Shown here one piece after another: positions 12,411 through 24,040 of a stretch of DNA of 64,000 nt. The stretch's first letter is position 1. Every line of letters starts with the position of its first letter. The notes under the pieces are model-generated. The model was not told the DNA's origin and did no database searches. It saw nothing but the letters and a program-made list of their open reading frames with translations. The translations under genes were made by a program, and so were the position numbers. Source of the DNA: Cryptomeria japonica (Eukaryota > Streptophyta > Pinopsida > Cupressales > Cupressaceae); assembly GCF_030272615.1 (NCBI RefSeq), contig NC_081407.1:101477897-101541896 (forward strand), in the 5' to 3' direction.

Positions 12411-13270
12411 AAGGAGAGGTACCATCAAAGAGGGCCATAAAAAATGAAGAGGAGATACAAAGTTGATTAGAGCTACATACAATGGATGGATCCTGTATGT
12501 GAACAAAATAACAAATTTGATTATCAAATGTAAAATTATGGGAATAGCATAAAAAGTATATTACACCAATAGGGAGGGCTATGCCACTATCACTGCCATA
12601 GATGTTCTGCATCAGATGGTGATTGAAGGAAAACACATTGATCTTTGCATAAGCCTATTGTAAGATGTGTTGGACAATGTAGCATGTACCAAACAATCAC
12701 ATTACCACTTCTAGTATGACAATGTTATCATTTGTCTAGCATTTTACATTATGAATAAATTACCATCATTTTTGGAGATGATATGTGATACTACTAGGTT
12801 AGTTGTGGCTCAAATTTAAGGCCATGTTTGACATTTCCAAGATGCCACTTCATAAAAATTCAAGAAGAGAAAAAATTTAATATGATATGGTTCACAAATA
12901 TATAGATTGTACTTTTTTCTAGTAGATAAAGACCATGATGGAGGCCACATAATCACAAACCTCATAAACACCCCAATTACCTTATGAGGTAATCGATGTA
13001 GAGATCTAGTCATATGCAACTAATCTATTAAGCCCCCCTAAGGACCCTAAAGCAAAGGAATTCCCCACATATTGGGAATTCATGGATTCAATAAAGAAGA
13101 GCAAGATGAAAGAACATATGGAGAATACCAAAGAGAAATTCCATGAAAAATTGGTATTTGTTAAGAAAGAATTGGAGAAATAAAGTGAATCCACTCCTAG
13201 GAGATCTAGAGACCACGGGTAGACACATCCTCTATAGAGCCTACATAAGGGGAAAGTAGCCAATTAAGAA
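12411..13270 (+). pseudogene. Unknown retroelement-associated protein, unit R copy 1, decayed
   Basis: Conceptual translation on the plus strand gives a continuous protein-like signal with stops and shifts: IRATYNG, then a Val-Thr-Lys-Ile-Thr-Asn-like stretch, YYTNREG, HQMVIEGKHIDLC, DNVAC. The same words recur in copy 2 (48400-49075), which shows that selection once acted on this frame. It resembles, from memory, proteins found beside transposons in gymnosperms; I cannot name a Pfam family. A 3'UTR-like AT-rich tail shared by both copies follows. Confidence 0.45.
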
Positions 13271-14679
13271 AGACAATACTTCTCAATACACCTCCACACA
13301 ACAACAATAAAGAGATAAGAGGATGTCAAACGTGTAATACTTTTGGGTTGTATATATGATGTGTTCTATTTGTTTTTGTTATCCAGTTAAGTAGTTAATC
13401 TCCTTTCTAGATCTAAACCACTATTCCCTTAATAGGGCCAAGTCTGGGGTAGAAGTTACAATACTAAGAAAGTCATTGTGGTTTCAAACTTTGATCTATA
13501 TCACCATAATTTGTGCTAATAAGGACCACATAAGAAAATTACTAAGCACAAAAATTATTGATCATAAACTTATTCAAATTTTTGAGGTTCATAAATAAGA
13601 AATTATATGATCAAAAGAGAGTTGTGTAGTTTTTATGTCTCCCTTATATTTCTTAACAAATTATTTACAAATTGTAATATGAACAATTTTTTAAAGTCAT
13701 CTTTGTGAAATATTTCAATGATTATTAAAACAAAAAAACATCTTCTTTCATGTTACCATATTTCCCAATAAACTTTAATCTTTTTTAATCTTATGCATGA
13801 TTCTTAGTAAAAGTAATCCATTCATATTACCTTAGGTCAAAATAATTTTTAAGAAATGTAAATGTAATTTTTACCTCAAGAACTAATTATTTGGAATTAG
13901 AATTTTGTTTTCTTTCACATGTATACATTATTGAGATTATTTATGAAATAACTTTTGTTGCATATCAGTTTTCTTTCTAAGCAATAATTGATTAGATGTT
14001 CTATTAGTGAACTTTATATCATAATATTATATTTATTATTATATATTTTTTACTAGAGGTGTCATTTTATAGTTTGATTGAATGTATTGTTTGTGTATTA
14101 TGTTTAGATTTAGATTTTCGGTACCTTGTAAAATTAATAAGAAAACTATACATATTTATACAAGGTTAATTCTTTTGTATTCATTTGAAATGGGTGACTT
14201 TTATTATATACTTGTATTTCTTAACTTAATATTCAAATTAATTGTCCTTTACAAAATTAATTCATATAAAACCTCTCCAACTATATAAATCCTATTGGAA
14301 ATAAATCTTTGCTAGTTAAATAGTCATATAAAAATGATCAAAATGAGAAACAAGCTTATATTTTGATAAAAACATCTTAATTGCTACAAATTTAACATTT
14401 AGGCAATTAGTTATATCTAAAGATTTAAAAATTAAAGATCTTTTTTCAAAAAAGTGCTTGAATTTTGTTTATTTTTTAAAATCAAATAAATAAACAATTT
14501 TTTTTCTTAAATTAAATATTTCTTTCAAAAGAAATCATATATAAACGTCAAATAATGAGATATGATTCTTAATGTGACTTTCAAAAACTAATAATAAATA
14601 TAAAACATTTGATTCATAGAATTATAAATATTTGTAATTTTGTATATATTTTCTTATAATATTTTTCAAAGTCATTTTG

Positions 14680-14752
14680 TACTATATATATACATATATA
14701 GACATATACATATACATATGCATACACATATACCCACATATACACATATATG
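14680..14752. repeat. TATACA-type microsatellite
   Basis: Imperfect tatata/catatacata repeats, flanked by a short direct repeat (gattcatagaattataaat at about 14611 and 14751). Confidence 0.8.
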
Positions 14753-15165
14753 ATTCATAGAATTATAAATATTTGTGATTTTGTATATATTTACTTATAA
14801 TTTTTTTCAAAATCATTTTAGACAACATATTTTTGGCATTCAGACATCTTTACTAAACTCCTATGATTGAACATAATTTTTTATATAATAGATAACATGA
14901 AAGAAGATTTTTCCAATTCTTTAACTTCAACAATGAAAAATGAAATTAAAATAAAAGTCGAAAAAAAGTAATGAGATTTTTAAATACAAAGACATTGCCA
15001 TACATTAAAAAATTTGGTGTGAATGTAGTTCCGTTTTCCAACTATGCTTCAGAAAAGCCATCAATATAATTGTCCATGGTAGTCCATTAGTCCATGTATA
15101 AATTTGTACGGTGGTATTCAGAGCGTACAAGTCATTTTCACTACGGAAGTAATTGAATTTATTAA

Positions 15166-16527
15166 TCAGTTTTTGACAGTTTTTGAATTATTAAAAAATA
15201 AAGTAATTTAATATTTATTAAAGTTTTGGAGTGTTTCAATTAATAATTAGAACTGATATACATGTTTTTTTTTTTTTAATAAAATTTATATTTATATATA
15301 TTTTTGTGTTATTAATTAAAATAAAAATTAATTATACAAATATTTTTTATGTATAAGTTGAATATAAATATCTATATCCTACTACTTGTCAAGATGTGTT
15401 TTCAGTGAATTTTATTTTAATTTTGTTTACATAATGTGAAAAAATTGTAGCAATCTTATCTAATACTATCTACAGTATCTTTAATATCTTTAATATTTCT
15501 ATAGAGTATCTTTAATATCTCTATATATAATTCTAATTTAGAATTAGTAAAATTATCTAAATATATAAAAATTATAGATATTTACATCTTATCAACCATT
15601 TTTTATCTTTTAGAAGTCAGCTTATGTTGTGTCACTCTATAAGATTTGTATATGATTTCTTTCAAAAAAAATATTGAATTTATGGAAGAATTAAATTTAT
15701 TTATTTATTTTTTCAAAGAAATACACTAAACTCAATCAATTTTTTGAAAAAATTAATAATTGAATTATAAATTATTTAGATGTAACAAGTTACCTAAATA
15801 ATAGGTCTATAATAGTTGATTAGGAAATTATCTAGACCTTATAAATATTATAAATAAATGTCCCTATTATAATGGAAAGATACAAAGAAAAGAAGTAAGA
15901 AGCAAGAGAGATATAGAGATAGAAAAAGGGAAGAAATTAAGATGTAATGAAAATAAACATGATATTATATTGTATTGGACTAATAAATAAATAGATCATC
16001 ACAAATGAAAGTAGCTATGGTGCATAGTGGATTGTGACCCCAAAATAGTGGGTTACACTTTATAGCCTACTTTGACACTAAAACAAACATTTTGAAAAAA
16101 AAATTCACATTCAGACACCCATTATTGCTAAACTGTAAGGAATTTGTAGATGATGTAAATTAGTGATTTGTGACATTTCATAAGTAGATTCTAAATTTTT
16201 TTTTTTTAAATTTTTGGAAACAATTTATGTCCATTTTTCTATCTCCCTCGAAAACTAGTTTTTAATAGTTTACATATTTAAAGAGTGATACTCACTTGGT
16301 AACACATAATTTTTTTTCTAAAATCAATAAAAAATGTGATTCTTTAGTATTTAGGTTTGTAACATTGATATCTAATGTTTGCAATTGGTTTCATAACATT
16401 ATGTTCAGTATTTTATATTTTATTAAGTTTTGAAGTTGAGTTAACTATAATTTAGAAATAGGTTCATTTTGTAACTCGTAACTTATTGTGTATGTACCAA
16501 AATTATGTTTTTCTTTTGTTGGAAAGA
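15166..16527. other. AT-rich non-coding stretch
   Basis: Very AT-rich with homopolymers and no long frame. A short run of repeated phrases (atctttaatatct, about 15476-15520) is the only local structure seen. Confidence 0.6.
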
Positions 16528-16540
16528 GGACTTCAATATG

Positions 16541-16720
16541 TTTTTTTTTTTAATAAGTAAATAGCTGGAGAGAGGCAACACCCTTGTATTAAACAAAAAG
16601 GAGAATATAAGGCCTGATTCAAAAAGAGCGAAAGGGGGAAAATATCAGGAAGAAAAACCCCTACCATAGCTCTATTCCAAGACAAGAAAGACTAGCCCTG
16701 AAGGCTGGAAGTGTACAAAC
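16541..16720 (-). mobile_element. 5'-truncated LINE tail with perfect 14-bp target-site duplication
   Basis: The insert is flanked by ggacttcaatatgt at 16528-16541 and 16721-16734. It begins with a T-run on the plus strand, meaning a poly-A tail on the minus strand, followed by a plant-LINE-like 3' end (ttgtttaatacaagggtgttgcc on the minus strand, in part). Only about 180 bp are kept, as expected when reverse transcription stops early. No coding content. Confidence 0.88.
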
Positions 16721-16734
16721 GGACTTCAATATGT

Positions 16735-17018
16735 ATTGCGTATATATTTTTTTAGATTTTTTTTCATTTGTTTACTATTTTTCTATAAGCATTGAACAAA
16801 GAAGTTGATGTTTGGTGAAAAACCTATGCTTAGTTAAACTAAAAAATAAATAAAACATAATTAAATCAATATATATTAGAATTATAATAATTGAAAAGCT
16901 CGCTTTTAGTACTACTCTCATGCATTTGGGTTTGTTAAGATTATTCCATTTGAGCCTTTAATTAGAGCTTTGAAGGCTAGAAATCTACAAAAATTTGGAG
17001 AGATTGGGGGGGAGATGC
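16735..17018. other. AT-rich non-coding stretch
   Basis: Flank of the LINE tail up to the truncated copia LTR; nothing recognised. Confidence 0.5.
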
Positions 17019-17294
17019 ATAAAATATGATCATATCGGAGCTCAATGGATCAAACACCAAACTCTTCCAACCACTGCACAAAAAGACTGAACTATAAACC
17101 AGATCAAATAATATGATAAAGCAATCTTCTAGATCACTGAAACCAATAAGGAATGAAGTATTCCAGCATCCCAAATAGGTAAATCAACTATATCAATGCA
17201 ATGCTTTCACTAGAACATCAAACAACTCGCAACAACATAGGAATATGTTGACATCAATGACAACAACATACCCTAGAAGCAACAATGTCCAACA
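17019..17294 (-). mobile_element. Truncated 3' LTR of the minus-strand copia
   Basis: Matches 22948-23219 of the 5' LTR nearly base for base (cggagctca.tgga, accaataaggaatgaagta, gaatatgttgacatcaat, aacaatgtccaaca). Homology stops abruptly at about 17019, so a deletion removed the outer LTR. Confidence 0.88.
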
Positions 17295-17310
17295 ATCTCC
17301 CCCTTTGGCA
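17295..17310 (-). promoter_or_regulatory. Polypurine tract next to the 3' LTR
   Basis: On the minus strand GCCAAAGGGGGAGAT abuts the LTR. Second and third PPT-like tracts lie in the spacer at about 17441-17452 and 17521-17535. Confidence 0.8.
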
Positions 17311-17660
17311 TTGATGGGAACATATGGATGTGAAAAACAATCAATGCAAATGAAATAAATTAACACCAACAATCTGCAACAAACTCCTTCTTAGATCATG
17401 CACATAAAGCTCCAAAGAATAAAGTAGTTTTTCACATGACTCTCTCCCCCTCTAACAACAATGCCAAAGAAAAAATATAAATCATGATCTCTTTCCCAAA
17501 AAACATCTTCTAAGAAGGACAATCTCCCCCTTTGGATAAACCCAAAACTGAAAATCTAAACCACATATTGACTACTTCAATTGAGTAGCAACACAAACTC
17601 ATCAAACAAGATAAAAGGATAAGGATCTGAAGTCCATCAAATTGATGCAACTCCATGCAT

Positions 17661-18330
17661 CTAGTTCTTAACAGGAGGGTCAAAGACACCTAACTTGTCT
17701 CTCAAATAGACAAATGTATCTATAGTCAAAGGATTAGTGAAATATATGCAATTTGATCCTTTAGATACATATTCCAATCTGGCTTCCTCATCACTGGCCT
17801 TCTCCCTTAAGAAATGATACTTTATTGAAACATGCTTTATTTTAGAATGCATCACCAAATTCTTTGAAATATTAATAGCACTTGAATTGTCACAATATAT
17901 AATAGTGGGCTCATCATAAATTACTCTAATATCCTTCAATATCTGCGTCATCTAGACTACCTAAGTATAGTTACTAGCACTTAGCAATGTATTCAGCTTC
18001 AGTAGTAGATAAAGATACAAATTCTTGTTTCTTATGGGACCATGAAATCAACTTCTTTCCCAAAAAGAATGCTCCACCAGTAGTTCTCTTTTGGTCATCA
18101 ACATCACCAACCCAATCAGCATCAGTGTAGGCACTTAGAAAGAAATCATCATTCTTCAGATACCACAAACCATAGTCAATAGTCCCCTTCAAGTATCTGA
18201 AAATCCTCTTCACAATAGTAACATGAGTCTCTTTAGGATTTGATTGAAATCTGGCACAAAGACAAACAACATGCATAATATCTAGTCTACTCTGAGTTAA
18301 ATACAATAATCCACCAATCATATATCTATA
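17661..18330 (-). pseudogene. copia RNase H, one stop
   Basis: Two same-family blocks (18321-17974 and 17951-17661) form the RNase H module. Seen: YMIGGLLYLT-type start (MIGGLLYLTQSRLDIM), ARFQSNPKETH, YLKGTIDYGLWY, the catalytic Asp in AYTDADWVGDVDD, the catalytic Glu in STTEAEYIA, then YCDNSSAINISKN, KHVSIKYHFLRE and the conserved end LRDKLGV. A break near 17952-17974 splits it. It would remove the RNA strand from the RNA-DNA hybrid during reverse transcription. Confidence 0.9.
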
Positions 18331-18475
18331 CGGAGTCTAATTAACTTTATAAGATTCGTCATTCTTAGATAATTTACACCTAGTCACCATAAGAATTCTA
18401 ACAATTAGCTAACCCAAACTTCTTTAGCAATTCGTTCACATACTTAGATTGAGAAATGAAAATACCTTGATTGGT

Positions 18476-19357
18476 CTAAGTAATATGCAATCCTAAGAAA
18501 AATTTCATCTCACCTATCATAGACATCTCAAATTCTTTTTGCATATCATCAGCAAACTTCATACTCAAATAATCATCACTACAAAAAATGATATCATCAA
18601 CAAAGACTTCAATAACTAAAATGTTATCATTCTCAACTTTGAAGTATAAATTACTACCAACAGTACCTTTACAAAATTCCAACTTCAACAAATACTTATC
18701 CAATCTAGCATACCAGGTTCTAGGGGCTTGTTTCAATCCATACAAAGCTTTCTTCAATTTGCAAACAATATCTCCTTTATCTGATAAATAAAATCCATTT
18801 GGTTTCTCAATATAGACTTCCTCTCAAAGATCACCATTCAATAAGGCTGACTTGACATCCATCTGATACACCTTAAAATTCTTGTAAGCAACATATACAA
18901 GCAACAATCTAACAACTTCAATTCTAGCTACAGGAGAAATTTTTTCTTCATAGTCAATTCCTTCCATCTGAGAACACCCTTTACATACCAATCTTTATTT
19001 GTTTTTGACAAATTCACCAACTTCATTCAGTTTATCCCAAAACACCCATTTAATACCAACAACATTGTTTTCTTTAGGTCTCAGAACAAGCTCCCAAGTG
19101 TTATTCTTTTCAATCTAATTCATCTCTTCTTCCATTGCTTTTAACCAATTTTTTTCCTTGCATGCTTCTGCTACATCCTTAGGTTCAATCTTTGAAATCA
19201 AACATATCCCTTCAGCAGCAATTCTTCGCCTAGTCATCACACCTTTACTTTTATCACCAATAATTTGATTTTTTGAATGATTCCATCTTACATACCTCGA
19301 AGTCTTCTTATTATTCTGATTTTTCAAGCTCTTGCACTTCTTGACTAGCAGTAACAA
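18476..19357 (-). pseudogene. copia reverse transcriptase, FVDD active site
   Basis: The N-terminal piece (19357-19115) ends with KNWLKAMEEEMN, the typical lead-in. The middle continues with a Met-Asp-Val-Lys-Ser-Ala-like block around 18850, and the C-terminal piece (18757-18476) has [15 protein letters not shown] and VFVDDIIF. The usual Y-V-D-D reads F-V-D-D. Stops occur at about 19115, 18960-19000 and 18825. It is recognisable across its whole length but not translatable. Confidence 0.88.
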
Positions 19358-19592
19358 TGCCTAGATTACCTGTCTCCATCATATCAATCTGCCTCAAGAT
19401 ATTTACCTATATAGGCTTAGAAACAACATCTTTATCATTAGCATGCTCTAATCTTCTTTTCAAGACATTCATCTACCTTAACATTTACACTTTCAATCAT
19501 CTTCTTTAGTCTCTTATTATAGCACCGGTAGGCCTTGCTCTTAGTAGAATATCCCAAGAAGATTCCTTCATCACATCTTGCATCAAAATTGC

Positions 19593-20373
19593 CTATATCT
19601 TCGACTCTCTTGATATAACATTTACTTTAAAAAATTTAGAAATATATAACTGTAGGAACATGACCAAACCATAGCTCATAAGGAGTCTTACCGGAATCAC
19701 CTTTAATATGCACCTGGTTGAATGTGCAAACAGTAGTTCTAATAGGTTCTCTCCAAAATGTCTGTGCAACATTTCCTTCAATCAGCATAGTCCTTGCAAC
19801 ATCTAAAATAATTCTTCTTTTCCTTTCAACAACTGCATTCTGCTGAGGAGTTCTAGGAGCATATAAATTTCTTCTAATTCCATTCCTCTCACAAAATCTA
19901 TCAAATTCTCCTGATGTAAATTCGCCTAATCTGTCAGATCTTAGGCACTTCAACTTCAATCTTGTCTCAAACTTTACTTTGGCTTTGAATATCTTAAATT
20001 TCTCCAATGCTTCTGATTTCTCCCTTAGAAAGGTAACCTACATCATCCTTGAATAATCATCAATCATCAACACGAAATATCTATCTCCTTGCATGCTTCT
20101 CACTCTTGTAGGACCACATAAGTCACTATGAACCAAATATAGCAATCCATTAGATGAATACAACTTACTCTTAAATGAGATTTTCGTTTGCTTTCCCATT
20201 TGACATTCGTTACATGTCGGATTAGCAAGCTTCACAATCTTAGGCATATCTCTAATAGCTTGAGTAAAAATTATCCTTACCATGTAGTCAAAATTAGCAT
20301 GACACATCCTCCTATTCCACAACCAACTTTCATCAACCTGAGCAATCAAACAACTTTTCTCACCAGCATTCAA
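19593..20373 (-). pseudogene. copia integrase, stop between catalytic residues
   Basis: The HHCC part shows a RRMCHANFDYM region and CNECQMGKQ. The core has HSDLCGPTR (first Asp), DDYSRMM, a stop at about 20038, then CLRSDRLGEFTSGEF (usual Gly-Gly reads Leu-Gly), and TPQQNAVVERKRR with the catalytic Glu. The C-terminal part ends in TPYELWFGHVP. A frame change near 19640 leads into a short downstream frame. Confidence 0.9.
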
Positions 20374-20429
20374 GTGAAAGATATTACCTTTAGTTTTAGT
20401 ACCTGATCCAATCTTTATACCAAAGGCAT

Positions 20430-20762
20430 TTAGGATCTTACATTGTCATTCTTGAATTGCAAATCATATCCCTTATCAACCATTTGTCCAACACTCAAAA
20501 TATTATGCTTCAATCCTTCAACATACAAGACATCATCAATATTTTTCTTACAATTGAAAGATATAAAACCTCTACCACGAATCACACAAGCTTTGTCATC
20601 TCCAAATCTCACTATTCCACCATCATACCTTTCTATATTCAAAAATTTACTTTTATCACCTGTCATATGATGTGAACAACCGTTGCCAATTACCCATTCA
20701 TATTTCTCTTCAATCTTTATAGCCAAATCTTTCTCCTCAACAATGCAACTTATAGGATTCAT
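20430..20762 (-). pseudogene. copia protease with lost catalytic Asp
   Basis: An open frame of 110 residues holds the copia protease: WVIGNGCSHHMTGDKSKF followed by GGIVRFGDDKACVIRGRG, DDVLYVEGLKHNILSVGQM. The canonical D-S-G active site reads G-N-G, so the catalytic Asp is gone although the frame is intact. It would cut the gag-pol polyprotein. Confidence 0.9.
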
Positions 20763-20888
20763 TGATATTGGATCATCTTACTTGATAGAAATAAATACAA
20801 ATTTGTCTTCTGAATTCCCATTCTCTAATTCCTCATCTGTTACACCTTCATCGACAGCATAATAGCATCTCTTCTTATTTCTATACTT

Positions 20889-21875
20889 CTAGTAGATCTT
20901 ATAGGGCTTATCATACTTATTATGCTTCTCATATCTATCATTCTTATCAGATATATCATGTCTTTCAAATTTATCATGCTTATCATATCTAGACATTCTT
21001 TCAGGGCACCTAGAAGAAAAATGCCCTATCTTATTACAAGAGAAACATTTCAAAGGTAACTTTCCATCATACTTACCAGCTCCTTTAGGCAATCTTTGAG
21101 CAATAAGGGCTTCAAGCTCATCTAGTTCTCTTTCTTTCTCTTCCACCTCTCTCTTTTCTCTTTCAAATTTGGATACCCAACAAGAACTTTCTCCCAGATC
21201 ATATTTCTATTTCCCAGATATAGAGGCTCTAAATGCAATCTCTGATTTCCCATGTGATTCTCCAAATTTGCTCAACTCAAATGCAGTAAGCTTCCTGATC
21301 AACATGTCTCTAGTTACTATAGTCACACTCTAGATCTCATCAATAGCAGCTACTTTGTGTTTATAAGTAGGAGGCAATGATCTCAGCACCTTAGCAACAA
21401 TCTCATCTTCTTCCAGAGTACCACAAGCACATCTTATATTCATAACAAGACCATTTACCTTAGCCATGAAGGTTGATATATTTTCATCTTCTGCCATCTT
21501 CAATGCTTCATACTTCCCTTTCAAGCTCTGCAACCTAACAACTTTGAGTTGTGCATAACCTTCATACAAGGTCTCTAGCTTCTTCTAGATCTAATGTGCA
21601 GTCTGCAAACCCATCACATTAGTCATCTTTGAATCAGTCAAGGCACTCAACAATGCTTCCTTAGCTATTATATTATGTTCAACATCCTTGATCTCAGCAG
21701 TAGTAATCGGTCCATTCTGAGGAACATTATAAACATTCTTTATAATCTTCCAATACGCATCTCCAAGACATTTCAAGTAAACTTTCATCCGGTCCTTCCA
21801 AACATTGTATTTGCTTCCATCAAATTTAGGACTCTCCTTCCTGAACACATAAGTTGCCATCCCAGATCTCCTCAA
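20889..21875 (-). pseudogene. copia gag with CCHC zinc knuckle
   Basis: The likely start is the Met at about 21860-21875 (MATYVFRKESPKFDGSKYNVWK). The next blocks are ITTAEIKDVEHNIIAKEALL, then MYEGYAQLKVVRLQSLKGKYEALKM and LRSLPPTYKHKVAAIDE. The C-terminal piece (21146-20889) has a charged helix, an intact knuckle CFSCNKIGHFSSRCP and repeats of Asp-Lys/Arg-Tyr-His. Stops separate the blocks at about 21590, 21330 and 21210-21150, several at positions where Gln or Trp is expected. Confidence 0.88.
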
Positions 21876-21902
21876 GCGGTCAAGATTCTTCTAGAGGATC
21901 TA

Positions 21903-21914
21903 GCTCTGATACCA
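21903..21914 (-). promoter_or_regulatory. Initiator-Met primer-binding site
   Basis: The minus strand reads TGGTATCAGAGC, the standard plant copia PBS, two bases from the LTR. Confidence 0.95.
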
Positions 21915-21916
21915 AT

Positions 21917-23219
21917 TGTTAGTAGCAACCAAGAAGGAAAACTGAAAGGGGGGGGGTGAATTCATTTTCATCGGATTAAACAATTTAATCTCAATCTTAG
22001 ATCTAAAAAATAGCAACAACAATAAAGATAAACACAATAGCACCAACACACATAACACCAAGATTTTGATGTGGAAAACCCAGTTAAGGGAAAAACCACG
22101 GTGCGAACCTACCCACAAAAACATGATACTGTGCAATAGTATGTGTAAATATTACAATGGGGAATGTGCGTGCATTTAGGCACACTTCCTAGAGCTCACT
22201 ACTCAAAGGGAAGGCTCACTACATCACAATAAGATTTAGACTACAATCTGGATTACATGAACTACAAATATAGCATCTTCTTATGTCTAATGACAATTCC
22301 GGTCAAGCACATTTGTCTGCCTTGCAACAATCTCTACTCGATACACCATACCGAAGGATAAATTTACTTAAGCACCACATATACCACTCTCTAATAATGC
22401 AAACACAACACCGATACCCAAATTACATGACTATACCACCATATATATAGTTCATCAACCTTGACTACAAGGTCGACCAAATCCTCAACTCTCAATTACA
22501 AAATTACATCACACAATACATATGTGTACCAACCAACCAATATAATGATATACATGATATAGCATGGACCTCAACAAAATCTCCAAGCACACATCATCAC
22601 TAGATATCATTCCAAGATCAACCGCAACATGCTACACCACCAAGATACTGCATAACACGAAGAATATCATCAGATCAAAAAATCACTAAGAACATGCACA
22701 AGAATCAATGTAGTCCACCAAGAGAAATAAGACACAATCAAGAAACACCAACAAGCGCATTAGAACCAATCATAATAGCTGCATAAAAACCACTTATGCA
22801 AATCTTCATCGATCAACACGCTAACTCTCAGGAACACTCAACAAAAACAACTTGGACTAGAAAGATGACTTTGGAACCATTGAATCATGAACCATCTAAA
22901 CTAAAGATACACAGGAACATCCAAAACATCCTCTCAAATCCATAACCAAAAATATGATCGTACCGGAGCTCACTGGATTAAACACCAAACTCTGCCAATC
23001 ACTACACAAAAAGGTTGAACTATAAATCAGATCAAATAATATGATCAAGAAATATTCTGGATCTCTAAAACCAATAAGGAATGAAGTATTCTAGCATCCC
23101 AAATAGATAAATCAACTATATCAATGTAATGCTATCACTAGAACATCAAACAACTAACAACAACACATGAATATGTTGACATCAATAACAACATATCCTA
23201 CCAGCAACAATGTCCAACA
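21917..23219 (-). mobile_element. 5' LTR of the minus-strand copia
   Basis: Bounded by the PBS and by the TCCAACA end at 23219; 1303 bp. It has the conserved LTR tip (gggggggggtgaatt, about 21947) and the GGAAAACCC/GGGAAAAACC motif at 22072-22100. Confidence 0.9.
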
Positions 23220-23399
23220 TGGTCAACATATTAGGGGTTGATTGAACATATGTTCTATCAAACATGTTGGGCACAATTTTTTTTATAACAACCATGTTCA
23301 ATGGAACATGGCCTCTATTAAGGACCAACGTTCGATAGAACCCCATGTTAGCCAAAAAAAAAACATTAAAATTCTAAATACATTAGGTGTATAAGTTAT
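23220..23399. other. Spacer rich in short inverted repeats
   Basis: Variants of gttcaatggaacatg and its reverse recur (about 23250, 23305, 23330). They could form small hairpins. No coding content. Confidence 0.5.
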
Positions 23400-24040
23400 T
23401 TTTTATTATAAAAGAAGCAAAACAAGGGTGTTGGCCCTTTTACACTAACAACCGAAAGCTAACCTTAAAAACTAACAACACACTTACAATATCAAAAATG
23501 GAATAGGATTCTTAGCAAAAAAAATATAATGATAAATAGAATTAGCAGTATATAACAAAAATCCTAAGCATCTAAAATCAGCCAACTAGTGGCTACTTGA
23601 GTACATTTCTCTAGTTTTCAATGAGGAACTTAAAAATCTCCTTATAGTTCCCTTCTTTTTCAAAATATATTCCCAACACTTTCTTTTCCATTAGGCACAT
23701 AGGTGTGGATGAGTTGTGCATCACACGCATGTTGAATTTGGAAATACTAATCATGTTACTCTCCATCTTTGGCACTTTCTTATTCTTCAGGTCCTCCAAT
23801 TTTGTTGTAGTAGTCTTGCAGTTAGCATAGGTTCTCACACACACTCCTACCTTGGTGAGTGTATTCTTCCTTTGACATGGCCTTTTGAGTTACGTCCTCT
23901 AGTTCAATTTTGGCACTATCAGTGTGTGTTGAAATTTCAATGGTGGACTTAGCCAAGTTCTCATCATTCCCCATGTCAGAAGATGAAAAAGTTGCTTCAT
24001 GGGAATGACGGGAGGGGAAAGAGGTGGAGAGGTAGGGTCC
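23400..24040 (-). pseudogene. 3' part of an unknown coding retroposon (copy 1)
   Basis: Minus-strand frames here match the C-terminal part of the retroposon at 49808-51429. The shared words are KVMHNS versus RVMHNS, LCLIQKKVL versus MCLMEKKVL, and KEIFKFLIE in both, followed by the same 3' tail ending in a small hairpin-like gggtgttggccc (about 23428). The right end is cut by the copia LTR start at 24041. I do not recognise the protein with certainty; it recalls the plant-restricted retroelement proteins grouped as 'putative plant transposon protein'. Confidence 0.55.

Larger units (their letters stand above)
12395..15165 (+). repeat. Unit R, copy 1 (uninterrupted)
   Basis: About 2.8 kb that aligns by eye with 48385-61480 once three insertions are removed. 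Shared landmarks include gagctacatacaatgga (12471 and 48457), gatggtgattgaagga (12614 and 48600), acacctccac...aataaagagata (13290 and 49097), ttttgttgcata (13953 and 49795), ttgaaatgggtgac-like sequence (14185 and 53140), ctacaaatttaacattt (14384) and ttggtgtgaatgta (15016 and 61330). The left part holds a decayed protein gene. The copies have diverged substantially, so the duplication is old. Ends are approximate. Confidence 0.75.
17019..23219 (-). mobile_element. Minus-strand Ty1/copia element with 5' LTR, full domain set and truncated 3' LTR
   Basis: Right to left: 5' LTR 23219-21917, PBS 21914-21903, gag, protease, integrase, RT, RNase H, then a short spacer with purine tracts and the inner end of a 3' LTR (17294-17019). 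The remaining roughly 1 kb of the 3' LTR is absent. The domain order gag-PR-INT-RT-RH is Ty1/copia. Stops and frameshifts make it inactive. Confidence 0.93.

Noticed and set aside
23611-23952. Plus-strand frame overlapping the retroposon copy
   Set aside because: Shadow of the minus-strand coding sequence; only the minus-strand words recur in the copy at 50 kb.
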